This document shows, one piece after another, positions 18,152-26,627 of a stretch of 64,000 nucleotides of DNA. Positions within the stretch are counted from its first letter, which is position 1. The number at the start of each line of letters is the position of its first letter. Below the pieces are notes generated by a model. That model was given only the letters and a program-made list of their open reading frames with translations, ran no database searches and was not told where the DNA came from. Made by a program: the position numbers and the translations under genes. The DNA is from Acidimicrobiales bacterium (GTDB lineage: Bacteria; Actinomycetota; Acidimicrobiia; Acidimicrobiales; SZUA-35). The stretch is taken from the NCBI GenBank assembly GCA_041394265.1, contig JAWKIO010000005.1:4774001-4838000 (forward strand). Reading direction: 5' to 3'.

Positions 18152-19786
18152 TCAACGCTGTTCGATCTGCAGCTCGCCGGCGGCGTGACGGGCTCGGAGG
18201 ACCTTCTTGTCGAACTTGCCGACCGAGGTCTTCGGGACTTCCTCGATGAAGGTCCAGCGCTCGGGGACCCACCACTTGGCGACATTCTCGATGAGGTACG
18301 CGCGCAGTTCGTCGACACTGACGTCGCCGCCGGAGACGATGCAGGCGAGCGGCCGCTCGTCCCAGCGGTCGTCGGGGACACCGATCACGGCCGCTTCGCG
18401 AACGGCGGGGTGGCCCATCAGGGTGTTCTCGAGGTCGACCGAGCTGATCCACTCGCCGCCCGACTTGATGACGTCTTTCGCTCGATCCGAGATCTGGATG
18501 AAGCCGTCCGGATCGATCGAGCCGACGTCGCCGGTGCGGAGCCACCCGTCGTGGAACTTCTCCTCGGATGGGTCGAGGTAGTACGAGCCGGTGATCCACG
18601 GGCCCCGCACCTCGATCTCGCCGGTCGACTCGCCGTCCCAGGGCTGTTCCTCGCCGGCGTCGTTGCAGATGCGGATCTCGACGCCCTGCATGACCCGGCC
18701 GGTGCGCTGGCGATACACCATCTGGTCAGCGGGGTCGTCGACCCATCGTGGCGCTCGGGCCTGAGCGGCCATCGGGCTGGTCTCGGTCATGCCCCACGCC
18801 TGGACCACCGGCACACCGAAGGTGGCGTCGTAGCCGGCCATGAGCGACTGCGGCACCGCCGAGCCGCCGCAGATCATCCACTTCAGCGAGCTGAGGTCGG
18901 CGTCGGCGCGGTTGTGGAGCACATCGGCGAGCACCGTGGGCACGGCACCCGAGAAGGTTGGTCGGGTGGCCTCGATGATCTCGGCCAGCGGTGCTGCCTG
19001 CAGGTATTGCTGAGGCATCACGATGTCGGCGCCGACCGACCAGCAGACATAGGGCAGGCCCCAGGCGTTCGCATGGAACATCGGGACGATGATGAGTGCC
19101 CGGTCATACTGGTTGAGGGGCATGGCCTGGGCCGAGCTGCCGGCGATCGTGTGCAGATAGGTGGAGCGGTGCGAGTAAGCGACACCCTTGGGGTTGCCGG
19201 TGGTGCCGCTCGTGTAGCACATGGCCGCAGCGGCTCGTTCGTCGATCTCGGGGTAGACGAACCCCGGCGATTCCTTGGCCAGCAGGGTCTCGTAGTCGAG
19301 CGTCTCGCCGAGCAGTTCCTCGATCGTGGCGTCACCGCCCGGGTCGTCGCCGATCACGATGAGATGGCGCACGTTGGGGATCTGGTCGCGTACCGCAGCG
19401 AGCATCGGCGCCAGGTTGGCGTCGAGGATGATCACACGATCGTCGGCATGGTTGATGACATAGGCCAGCTGCTCCGGGAACAGGCGGATGTTCAGGGTGT
19501 GCAGGACCGCACCCATGCAGGGGATGGCGAAGTAGGCCTCGAGGTGCGTCTGGTTGTTCCACATGAACGTGCCGACCCGATCACCCGGCTCGACGCCGAG
19601 CCGCTGCAGGGCCGCCGCGAGTTGATCGGCCCGATCGCCGACCTCGGCAAAGGTCGCCTCCGCGAAGTCGCCGTCGGCGCCGCCCGGGGCATAGGTCAGG
19701 ACCTTCGAGCGACCGTGCACCCGTCGACCGTGACGGAAGAGGTGGGTGATGGTGAGCGGGAAGTCCTGCATCGTCGATTCGATCAT
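18152..19786 (-). CDS. AMP-forming fatty-acyl-CoA ligase (FadD-like)
   Basis: A 544-residue ANL-superfamily ligase. The phosphate loop is YTSGTTGNPKG (near residue 195), the adenine/AMP segment is WGMTETSP, and the C-terminal hinge/catalytic region reads GWLRTGDVG, DRAKDVIKSGGEWIS and the catalytic Lys in KTSVGKFDKK. Overall pattern matches long- or medium-chain fatty-acyl-CoA synthetases (acid + ATP + CoA to acyl-CoA). The frame begins MIESTMQDFP; a second Met five residues in is also possible. It converges with the YdiJ-like gene 28 bp away and is divergent from the HugZ-like gene. Chain length or aromatic preference cannot be read. Confidence 0.9.
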   Translation of the reverse strand: MIESTMQDFPLTITHLFRHGRRVHGRSKVLTYAPGGADGDFAEATFAEVGDRADQLAAALQRLGVEPGDRVGTFMWNNQTHLEAYFAIPCMGAVLHTLNIRLFPEQLAYVINHADDRVIILDANLAPMLAAVRDQIPNVRHLIVIGDDPGGDATIEELLGETLDYETLLAKESPGFVYPEIDERAAAAMCYTSGTTGNPKGVAYSHRSTYLHTIAGSSAQAMPLNQYDRALIIVPMFHANAWGLPYVCWSVGADIVMPQQYLQAAPLAEIIEATRPTFSGAVPTVLADVLHNRADADLSSLKWMICGGSAVPQSLMAGYDATFGVPVVQAWGMTETSPMAAQARAPRWVDDPADQMVYRQRTGRVMQGVEIRICNDAGEEQPWDGESTGEIEVRGPWITGSYYLDPSEEKFHDGWLRTGDVGSIDPDGFIQISDRAKDVIKSGGEWISSVDLENTLMGHPAVREAAVIGVPDDRWDERPLACIVSGGDVSVDELRAYLIENVAKWWVPERWTFIEEVPKTSVGKFDKKVLRARHAAGELQIEQR

Positions 19787-19870
19787 CGGCAGATGGTGCC
19801 TGCTCGTGGCGCCGGAGACAAGCGGACTGCCGCCGCTTCAGTCACGGGCGCGTGTGCCGATAACCAGAGC

Positions 19871-21211
19871 ATGATGGCACCGACCCTGGCGGAGCAGGCG
19901 CGCACGGCGCTGGCCACGGCATCGACAGCGACGTTGGCGGCCGTCGATCACGACGGTCGCCCCCTGCTGGCCCACGTCGCCGTGCTCGACGACGGCAGCG
20001 GTGCACCGGTGACCGTGCTGTCGAACCTCGCCTCCATCACGCTTCGAGCCCGCCAGGACGCCCGGGCCGGGATGTCGATCGGTGATCGGCTGGTCCTCCA
20101 GGGCGACCTGGCTGCGGTTCCTGGGCTCCAGCAACTGGCGCTGCAGCCGGCACTCATCGCCACCCACCCTCATCTCGCCGGCCCGATGGAGTCGCTCGAC
20201 TACTCCTGGCTCCGGCTCGTGCCGTCACGCGTGCAGTGGATCGATGACGACGGCTCGAGCCACTGGTTGATCCCGGCCGATCTCGCCAACGCCGAGCCCG
20301 ACCCGTTGTCGGGCCTCGACGAGTTCGGCGGCGACCGCCAACGCGCCCTTGTCGACGAGATCGGCCGCCGACTCGATGACGACCTGCTGCTGATGGTGCA
20401 AGGGCTGGTTGGGCGATGGCGGGCGACCTGGTGCCGTCTCACCTCGGTTGACCGGTATGGACTGGTCGTCGAGTTGGCAGAGCCGACCGGCAACTCGGTC
20501 ACCCGTCTGCCATTTTCGAAGCGGCTCGACGCGGTCGACGATCTCCACGCCGCGGTGGCCGGACTCCGTGCCTCGGCGCTCGAGACACCGACGGCAAAAG
20601 CACAGGGCCGAGGCGAGCCGCTGCGCCGGCGAGACCAACCCGCCGCGGGGCCGAGCGCTGCCGAACTGCTCGACGCGCTCGATGCCCCGACGACCGTCGT
20701 CGAACGGCCGAGCCTGCACACCGAGGTCGATGACTACGCCTGGGCGTTGTGGCCGAGCGACGACGGCGCAGCTGGCCCAGTGCTTGATGATTCAGTGCTT
20801 GAGGATTCAGTGCTTGAGGATTCAGTGCTTGAGGATTCAGTGCTCGATGATTCAGCGCTCGCCGGCTCGACGGGCCTGCTGCAGTGCGTAGAAGGCGACG
20901 GCCGCAGCGGAACCGACGTTGATGGAGTCGACCGTCCCCGACATCGGAATTCGTACTCGCTGATGGACAGTCTCGAGCGTGCCGGCCGTGAGGCCAGGGC
21001 CCTCGCTGCCGAGGAGGAGGGCGACCCGTTCGTCTCGTTCCACGACCAGTTCGGCGATGTCGAGCGCATCACGGCCGGGGACGCCGGGATCGCCGGGTGT
21101 GAGGGCGACGAGGCGGACACCGGCCTCTCTCAGCACATCGAGCCCATCGGGGAAGGCGTCGAGTCGGGCGTAGGGGAGGGCATAGGCCTCGCCCATCGAG
21201 ACCCGGCCTGA
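19871..21211 (+). CDS. HugZ-like / DUF2470 heme-utilisation-type protein with repeat tail
   Basis: The first ~250 residues resemble PNPOx-like/HugZ proteins: a split-barrel half (TLAAVDHDGRPLLAHVAVLDD, SNLASITLRARQDAR) followed by a DUF2470 domain (LLMVQGLVGRWRATWCRLTSVDR, VTRLPF). Such proteins bind flavin or heme and in some bacteria degrade heme, but many are uncharacterised. After about residue 300 the protein runs into five copies of the pentapeptide DSVLE/DSVLD, encoded by the 15-bp tandem repeat, and then stays open for another ~115 codons antisense to the SpoU gene, giving 446 residues. The real functional end is probably near the repeat, and the tail looks like readthrough coding created by repeat expansion or loss of a stop. 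ATG 19871 or 19874 are both possible. Confidence 0.7.
   Translation: MMAPTLAEQARTALATASTATLAAVDHDGRPLLAHVAVLDDGSGAPVTVLSNLASITLRARQDARAGMSIGDRLVLQGDLAAVPGLQQLALQPALIATHPHLAGPMESLDYSWLRLVPSRVQWIDDDGSSHWLIPADLANAEPDPLSGLDEFGGDRQRALVDEIGRRLDDDLLLMVQGLVGRWRATWCRLTSVDRYGLVVELAEPTGNSVTRLPFSKRLDAVDDLHAAVAGLRASALETPTAKAQGRGEPLRRRDQPAAGPSAAELLDALDAPTTVVERPSLHTEVDDYAWALWPSDDGAAGPVLDDSVLEDSVLEDSVLEDSVLDDSALAGSTGLLQCVEGDGRSGTDVDGVDRPRHRNSYSLMDSLERAGREARALAAEEEGDPFVSFHDQFGDVERITAGDAGIAGCEGDEADTGLSQHIEPIGEGVESGVGEGIGLAHRDPA
20778..20867. repeat. 15-bp tandem repeat, 5-6 copies
   Basis: Copies start at 20778, 20793, 20808, 20823 and 20838 (CAGTGCTTGAGGATT with GAT/CTC variants), with a decayed sixth at 20853. 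The period is a multiple of three and reads as DSVLE on the plus strand. On the minus strand each copy contains CACTGA, and the last one supplies the stop codon of the SpoU methyltransferase gene (TGA, 20854-20852). Confidence 0.95.
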
Positions 21212-21700
21212 ACGTCGGTACAGCGGATCGCTGCACGTCGGGTCGAGGAAGAACGAGTCGATCCCGAGGCCGGCGGCGCAGCGCAGGATCACGCCCATGT
21301 TGGTGGGGTTCATGATGCCCTCACACACGAGGATGTTCCGGGCGTCGGGGAGCACGTCGTCGACGCTGAGCAGCGGCTTGCGACGAAAGCAGGCCACGCA
21401 GCCGCGGTGGAGGTGATAGCCGGTGATGTGCTGGAGCACGTTCGGGGCGCAGGCGTAGATTGGCACGTCGTCGCCGACGGCGTCGCCGAACGGTTTGGTT
21501 CGCTTGCCGTCGATCAGGATCGAGTCGAGTTCGTACCCGGCGGCAAGTGCCCGCTCCACCACGAGATCGCCCTCGGCGATGAACCAGCTGGCCATCTCGC
21601 CGCCGGGCAGTTCGCGCTTCTGGCGCAGCGTGTGGTCGCGCAGTCCTTGGAACTGAAAGATTCGTGGATCTTCGTGGTCGATGATCTCGATACGGGGCAC
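20852..21700 (-). CDS. SpoU/TrmH-family RNA 2'-O-methyltransferase
   Basis: A 282-residue SPOUT methyltransferase. The N-terminal ~110 residues form the substrate-binding domain, and the C-terminal trefoil-knot domain shows the three SpoU motifs: NPTNMGVILRCAAGLGID (motif 1), LLLGSEGPGL (motif 2) and VRIPMSGTVDSINVGSAAAV (motif 3, SAM pocket). It methylates a ribose 2'-OH of rRNA or tRNA using S-adenosylmethionine; which nucleotide is unknown. The start is GTG (MPRIEIIDHEDP). It is divergent from the flavodoxin-like gene, and its last codons lie in the 15-bp tandem repeat, overlapped antisense by the tail of the HugZ-like reading frame. Confidence 0.92.
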   Translation of the reverse strand: MPRIEIIDHEDPRIFQFQGLRDHTLRQKRELPGGEMASWFIAEGDLVVERALAAGYELDSILIDGKRTKPFGDAVGDDVPIYACAPNVLQHITGYHLHRGCVACFRRKPLLSVDDVLPDARNILVCEGIMNPTNMGVILRCAAGLGIDSFFLDPTCSDPLYRRSGRVSMGEAYALPYARLDAFPDGLDVLREAGVRLVALTPGDPGVPGRDALDIAELVVERDERVALLLGSEGPGLTAGTLETVHQRVRIPMSGTVDSINVGSAAAVAFYALQQARRAGER

Positions 21701-21724
21701 GCAGCGAGGCTACGCTTTCGCCCC

Positions 21725-22153
21725 ATGCAAGCCATCGTGATCTTCGAGAGTCTCACCGGAAACACCGCCAAGGCCGGTCGTGCGATTGCCGACCAGCTCA
21801 CCGAGGCCGGCATTCCCACGGTGGCCTCGCCGATCACGGCCATCGATCTCGAGGCACTGTCGGGGGCCGATCTGGTCATCGTCGGTTCCTGGGTCGACGG
21901 CATCTTCATCGCCGGACAGCGCCCGGGCCGTGAGGGACGGCTGAAGAAGATGCCGGTGATCGACGGCAAGCAGGCAGCGGTGTACTGCACCTACGCACTC
22001 AAAGACGGCAAGACCCTCGAGAAGCTCTCGGCAATCGTCGAACGCCGCGGTGGCGACGTGATCGGCGGCTACGCCATCCGTCGCGATCGGATCGAACGCG
22101 ACGCCACCTCGTTCGTCGACCGCCTCCTCGGCGCCCTGTCGGCCAACGCCTGA
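21725..22153 (+). CDS. Flavodoxin-like protein
   Basis: A 142-residue flavodoxin-fold protein. The FMN phosphate loop is ESLTGNTAKAGRAIADQL (residues ~8-25), and GSWVDGIF and YCTYALKDGKTL correspond to the isoalloxazine-contacting loops of short flavodoxin/NAD(P)H-quinone-reductase-like proteins. It may act as an electron carrier or menaquinone-dependent oxidase subunit. The ATG lies 24 bp from the divergent SpoU start, and the PaaX-like gene follows 36 bp downstream. Confidence 0.82.
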   Translation: MQAIVIFESLTGNTAKAGRAIADQLTEAGIPTVASPITAIDLEALSGADLVIVGSWVDGIFIAGQRPGREGRLKKMPVIDGKQAAVYCTYALKDGKTLEKLSAIVERRGGDVIGGYAIRRDRIERDATSFVDRLLGALSANA

Positions 22154-22189
22154 TCCACTGCCACGCCGAGCAACGAGCAGCTGCCGGCG

Positions 22190-23014
22190 TTGAGCTCGTC
22201 CATCCACCCCATCGCGGTCGATCCGGTATCGCTCGGTCTGCGGCCGTTCTCGGCTCGCTCGATCGTGCTGTCGGTGCTCCTCGGCGGTGAGCCCCCGAGG
22301 CTGCCGGTCTCGGCGATCATGGCGCTCGCCGAGCTGTTCGACGTGCCGACCGGCACGATGCGCACCGCGCTGTCACGGATGGTGAGCAACGGCGAGCTGA
22401 CCAACGACGACGGCGTCTACGCCCTGAGCGGTCGTCTGTTGCGCCGCCAGCGACTGCAGCGAGAGGGTCGGGCCGAACCGACCGGCGAGTGGAACGGCGA
22501 CTGGGTCAGCGTGCTGGTGAGCGCCGATCGTCGGTCGGTCGCCGCCCGCCGGGCCTTCCGCTCCGCACTCAGCGACCTCCGCTTCGGCGAGCTGCGCCCC
22601 GACGCGTGGCTGCGCCCCGACAACCTCGGGGCGGCGGTGCGCGAACAGGCCGAGCAACTCGACGATGTGATCGTGCTCCGTGGCTCGCTGGATCGGCCGT
22701 CGAACGCCGAGGTTGCGCATGCCCTGTGGCCGCTCGACGAATTGGCGGCGGCCGGACGGCGCCTGCTGAGCGCCCTCGAGGCGACGAGCGACCGGCTCGA
22801 TGGCGATGATCCGACGGTCCTCCCTGGCGCCTTCACGATCTCGGCGGCGGTCGTGCGTCACCTCACCGTCGATCCCCAGTTGCCACTGGAACTGCATGCC
22901 GGGATCGATGGATCGAGAGCGTGGCCGGCGCACGAGCTGCGGACGGCGTACGACCACTACGAGCGGCGCTTCCAGCGACTCTTGCGTAGCTTCCTCGTCG
23001 CTCGGATCAGCTGA
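22190..23014 (+). CDS. PaaX-like transcriptional regulator
   Basis: A 274-residue regulator with the PaaX architecture. A winged-helix N-terminus is recognised by SARSIVLSVLLGGEPPRLPV, LAELFDVPTGTMRTALSRMVSNGEL, the classic PaaX recognition segment, followed by a central domain (GEWNGDWVSVLVSADRR) and a C-terminal PaaX_C part. PaaX represses phenylacetate catabolism in response to phenylacetyl-CoA; actinobacterial homologues control various CoA-linked pathways. No paa genes lie nearby. The only start consistent with the full winged helix is TTG 22190. The 3' end overlaps the converging HAD gene by 8 bp. Confidence 0.85.
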   Translation: MSSSIHPIAVDPVSLGLRPFSARSIVLSVLLGGEPPRLPVSAIMALAELFDVPTGTMRTALSRMVSNGELTNDDGVYALSGRLLRRQRLQREGRAEPTGEWNGDWVSVLVSADRRSVAARRAFRSALSDLRFGELRPDAWLRPDNLGAAVREQAEQLDDVIVLRGSLDRPSNAEVAHALWPLDELAAAGRRLLSALEATSDRLDGDDPTVLPGAFTISAAVVRHLTVDPQLPLELHAGIDGSRAWPAHELRTAYDHYERRFQRLLRSFLVARIS

Positions 23015-23834
23015 CGAGCGTTCCGTCGATGGGGAAGAGCAGGTCGAGGATCTGGGCCACGCCGTGGTCGTCGTGGTGCGGCGCCCGCAGTGGCGTGGCG
23101 TCGAACACGGTGGGATGCGCGTTGGCCATGGCGTAGCCCCGCCCGGCCCAGCGGAGCATGGCGAGGTCGTTGTGCTGATCGCCGAAGGCGACGACGTCGG
23201 TCGCGTCGATACCGAGCCGTGCCACCAGACGGGCCAGCATCGCCGCCTTGTCGACGCCGGGCGCAGTGATCTCGATGAAGCTGGCACCCGATGAGCTGAT
23301 TTCGAGTGCCGGCGGGACGTGTGGTCGCACCGCATCCAGGAGTTCGTCGTGCTCGAGATCGTCGTGGCCGACCAGGACCTTGTTCAGCTCGAGGCCGGCG
23401 TCGAACGCCACGGCTGGTTCCTCGAACACCGCACCGTTGCGGCGGCGTTGGGCGACGAAGACGTCGTCACGATCGATGCCGGCAGCGTGTTCCCACGCCA
23501 GCCCGACGCCCGGAAGAAGGCGGGGAAGCTCGGCGATGGCGGCACTCGCCTCGTGGTCGAGCAGCTGACGCTCGACCACTGCCATGCGTTCGAAGTCGAA
23601 CAGTGCGCTGCCGTTGGAGCAGACCGCCCACCGGAACGCGCCGACCGGCGACAGGCGTGGGATGGCCGTCCAGTGGCTGCGACCGGTGGCGGCGACGACC
23701 ATGACGCCAGTCGCTGCGACCCGACGTAGCGTGTCGGCGGTGCGGTCGGCGACCTGTCGTTCCGAACTGAAGAGGGTGCCGTCGAGGTCGCTTGCGACCA
23801 TCCGGGGCACCCACCCAGTCGGCGTGTCGGTCAT
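23007..23834 (-). CDS. HAD-superfamily (Cof-type, IIB) phosphatase
   Basis: A 275-residue Cof-like haloacid dehalogenase hydrolase. Motif I is ASDLDGTLFSS (nucleophile Asp16, general acid Asp18), motif II is VVAATGRS, and motif III/IV is Lys in GVDKAAML followed by GDQHNDLAML. The C2B cap sits between residues ~85 and 195. These enzymes hydrolyse sugar phosphates or flavin/PLP phosphates; the exact substrate is not predictable. Its ATG overlaps the amidase stop (ATGA), so the two genes are translated together. Confidence 0.88.
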   Translation of the reverse strand: MTDTPTGWVPRMVASDLDGTLFSSERQVADRTADTLRRVAATGVMVVAATGRSHWTAIPRLSPVGAFRWAVCSNGSALFDFERMAVVERQLLDHEASAAIAELPRLLPGVGLAWEHAAGIDRDDVFVAQRRRNGAVFEEPAVAFDAGLELNKVLVGHDDLEHDELLDAVRPHVPPALEISSSGASFIEITAPGVDKAAMLARLVARLGIDATDVVAFGDQHNDLAMLRWAGRGYAMANAHPTVFDATPLRAPHHDDHGVAQILDLLFPIDGTLVS

Positions 23835-25291
23835 CGGTAGGCGGGTGGACGTGGTGTGCCGCCGACGATCTCCTCGATGATCCGGGCAACCGCAAGCGCC
23901 GTGTGATCTTCGAGAAACGGCCCAACGACCTGCAGCCCGATCGGCAAGCCTGAGGAATGCATGGCAATCGGAAGCGCCGTGGCGGGAAGGTACGCCATCC
24001 CGAAGAGCCCCATCCAGCGCATGATGTCGAGGTAGGGGCGCTGCTCGCCGGCGACATCGACTGTGCGGGCCGACATCGGGAACGACTGATCGTGGAGGTA
24101 CGCAACGGTCGGCGCGATCGGGGCGAGCACGACGTCCCACGACTCGAAGAAGGTCTTCCAGCGGGCCCGCATCTGCAAACGACGTTCGTTGTTGGTGAGC
24201 CACTCGCGGTGCCGCAGCCAGGCGAGATCGATGCCGAGTTCGCCCGGTACCTGCTCGCCCGACGCGGCCCGCTGGGCCATGTCGTCGAGTTCATCGAGCC
24301 GGTAGCTTCCCGACAGGGCGCCGCCGAGCAATGCCCAGAACGTGCGATCGGCCTTGGCGAAGTCGAACTGGTCGGGGCGGGCATCGTTGCTGACCGTCGC
24401 CCCGAGCGACTCGAGTTGGCTGGCGACGGCGTTGATAGCGGCTTCGATCTCGGGATCGACCGGGCAATACGGGTCGCTGGCCATCACCGCCACTCGGAGC
24501 GCAGACGGTTCGGCCGTTCGGGAATTCGGGAGGCGAAGCGACCAGGCGGCATCGTGCCAGTCGTCGGGGCCGGCGAGGAGATCCAGGGCCAACTGGGCGT
24601 CTTCCACCGAGCGCGCCATCGGCCCAACCACGGCGAGATCGGCCTGCGTGAGTGTGCCGGGAGGACCAGGGATCTGACCCTTCGCCGAAACGATGCCGTA
24701 GCTCGGCTTGTGTCCGACCACGCCGCACATCCCGGCGGGATTGCGGATGGAGCCGGCGATGTCGCTCCCCACCTCGAGCGAGGTGAGCCCGGCGGCGAGA
24801 GCGCCGGCGGATCCGCCCGAGCTGCCGCCGACGGTGCGGGTGAGATCCCACGGGTTGTTCGAGGTGCCGAAGATGTCGTTGAAGCTCTGGGTGTCGCCTG
24901 CGTAGATCGGGAGGTTGGTCTTGCCGAAGATCACCGCACCGGCGGCCCGTAGGCGCGCGACGGGCGCAGCGTCGATGGTGGGGACGAAGTCGGCCAGCTC
25001 GGGAGCGCCCGAAGTGGTGCGCATCCCCGCCGTCATGAGGGAGTCCTTGATAGTGATCGGGACACCGGCCAGCGGACCAAGTGGCTCGCCGGCCGTCCGG
25101 CGATCATCGATCGAGCGGGCCTCGGCTCGAGCCCGCTCTGCGTCGAGGGTGACCACGACGTTGATCGCCGGGTTCCGATCGTCGACGGCGGCGAGATGCG
25201 CATCGAGCGCCTCCACGGCCGACAGCTGGCCGCTGGCCAGCGCGTCGGCGAGCTGCCTGGCTGTCATCCACTCCGGTGCTGACTCGGTCAC
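23831..25291 (-). CDS. Amidase-signature family amidase
   Basis: A 486-residue amidase. The Ser-cisSer-Lys triad is visible: the Lys in GVPITIKDSL (about residue 83), the cis-Ser in the GGSSGGSAGALAAG signature (about 158) and the nucleophile in GSDIAGSIRNPAG (about 182). Family members hydrolyse aliphatic or aromatic amides, or act as GatA in tRNA-dependent transamidation; absence of gatB/gatC and the divergent C-terminus favour a catabolic amidase. It precedes the HAD gene in a two-gene unit and is divergent from the S51-like gene, with 61 bp between starts. Confidence 0.9.
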   Translation of the reverse strand: MTESAPEWMTARQLADALASGQLSAVEALDAHLAAVDDRNPAINVVVTLDAERARAEARSIDDRRTAGEPLGPLAGVPITIKDSLMTAGMRTTSGAPELADFVPTIDAAPVARLRAAGAVIFGKTNLPIYAGDTQSFNDIFGTSNNPWDLTRTVGGSSGGSAGALAAGLTSLEVGSDIAGSIRNPAGMCGVVGHKPSYGIVSAKGQIPGPPGTLTQADLAVVGPMARSVEDAQLALDLLAGPDDWHDAAWSLRLPNSRTAEPSALRVAVMASDPYCPVDPEIEAAINAVASQLESLGATVSNDARPDQFDFAKADRTFWALLGGALSGSYRLDELDDMAQRAASGEQVPGELGIDLAWLRHREWLTNNERRLQMRARWKTFFESWDVVLAPIAPTVAYLHDQSFPMSARTVDVAGEQRPYLDIMRWMGLFGMAYLPATALPIAMHSSGLPIGLQVVGPFLEDHTALAVARIIEEIVGGTPRPPAYR

Positions 25292-25352
25292 CGTCGAACG
25301 TTACCGTAGGTCAGCGGCTCGCGAAGGTTCCCCGGGCCGAGAAGGATGACTC

Positions 25353-26627
25353 GTGACAACTCCGCGTGTACTGGTGCTGATGGGTTCGGGCGAAACCGCA
25401 CCCACGATGATCAAACCGCACCGAGCGATCTTCGACGCCATCGGTGTCGAGTCGCCGAAGGCGGTCATGCTCGACACCCCGTTCGGGTTCCAGGAGAACC
25501 GCGACATCTTGGTCGAGAAGACCCTTCAGTTCTTCAGCGAATCCATCGGCCGTGACGTCGAAGCGGCTGGGCTCACCCGGATAGAGGGGGCCGATCCGGT
25601 CGTGGTCGAAGCTGGCCTGGCCAAGGTCCGCCAGGCCGACTGGGTCTTCGCCGGCCCCGGCAGCCCGACCTACGCGCTCCGCCAATGGCGCCAGAGTTCG
25701 CTGCCATCGCTGCTCGCCGACAAGCTGGAGCGGGGCGGCACGTTGGTGTTCTCATCGGCGGCGGTGTTGACGCTCGGCGTCGGCACGGTCCCGGTGTACG
25801 AGATCTACAAGGTGGGGGCCGAACCGGTCTGGGAGCCCGGACTCGACCTGCTGACCCCGCTCGGGCTGCCGGTGGCGGTCATCCCGCACTACGACAACAC
25901 CGAGGGCGGCAACCACGACACCCGCTTCTGCTACCTCGGCGAGACGCGACTGCGCATGCTCGAATCCCAGCTCGACCCCGACCAGTTCATCCTCGGGATC
26001 GATGAGCACACCGCTGTCATCCTCGACCTCGATGCGAACACTGCCGAGGTGGTCGGGAAAGGGGCCCTCACACTCCGGACCCAGGGTGAATCGAGCCGCA
26101 TCGAGGCGGGCTTGACCGTCTCGATCGACGCGCTCCGGTCGCCCGATCACGGTCGGCGCCCGTCGTTGGTCACCACATCCGACCCCGAGCGCGAGCAGGC
26201 GTCGGCTGTCGAGCGGCAACCCGCTACGGGCGCGGGCGGGTCGAGCCTGCTCGACGACATTGCCAAACAGGAGGCGAGCTTCGACGCGGCCATCGATGCC
26301 GGCGACGCCTCGGGTGCCGTGGGAGCCGTGCTGGCGCTGGAACAGGCAATCGAGACCTGGTCGGCCGATACCACGCAGAACGACCACAAGGATCGAGCGC
26401 GGGCTGCGCTCCGGTCGATGATCTCCCGGTTGGGCACTGCCGCCGTGGCGGGACTCCAGGATCCGCGTCAGGTGATCGAGCCGGTCGTCGCCGCCACCCT
26501 CGAGCTGAGGCGAGCAGTTCGCGACGAGAAGCGATATGACCTTTCCGACCTGCTGCGCGATGAACTCGCGAAGGCAGGGATCGAAGTACGCGATACCCCC
26601 GACGGGGTGGAATGGGTCCTGCAATGA
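25353..26627 (+). CDS. S51/cyanophycinase-like domain fused to a CysRS-type C-terminal tail
   Basis: A 424-residue two-domain protein. Residues ~5-245 are a class I glutamine-amidotransferase-like/peptidase S51 domain (LVLMGSGETAP, FAGPGSPTYALRQW, LVFSSAAVLTLG, VIPHYDNTEGGNHDTRF), where FSSAA takes the place of the GTSAG nucleophile turn of cyanophycinase. After a ~30-residue linker, residues ~290-424 resemble the extreme C-terminus of cysteinyl-tRNA synthetase, ending YDLSDLLRDELAKAGIEVRD then TPDGVEW. The catalytic CysRS core is absent. The GTG start has a good GAAGGA ribosome site. First of four coupled genes (ATGA to psuG). Its function is unknown. Confidence 0.78.
   Translation: MTTPRVLVLMGSGETAPTMIKPHRAIFDAIGVESPKAVMLDTPFGFQENRDILVEKTLQFFSESIGRDVEAAGLTRIEGADPVVVEAGLAKVRQADWVFAGPGSPTYALRQWRQSSLPSLLADKLERGGTLVFSSAAVLTLGVGTVPVYEIYKVGAEPVWEPGLDLLTPLGLPVAVIPHYDNTEGGNHDTRFCYLGETRLRMLESQLDPDQFILGIDEHTAVILDLDANTAEVVGKGALTLRTQGESSRIEAGLTVSIDALRSPDHGRRPSLVTTSDPEREQASAVERQPATGAGGSSLLDDIAKQEASFDAAIDAGDASGAVGAVLALEQAIETWSADTTQNDHKDRARAALRSMISRLGTAAVAGLQDPRQVIEPVVAATLELRRAVRDEKRYDLSDLLRDELAKAGIEVRDTPDGVEWVLQ

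Noticed and set aside
5231..19786. The acyl-CoA ligase at 18-19.8 kb as the p-coumarate-CoA ligase for the PYP-like protein.
   Set aside because: It has generic fatty-acyl ligase motifs, is on the opposite strand 13 kb away, and no ammonia lyase accompanies it.
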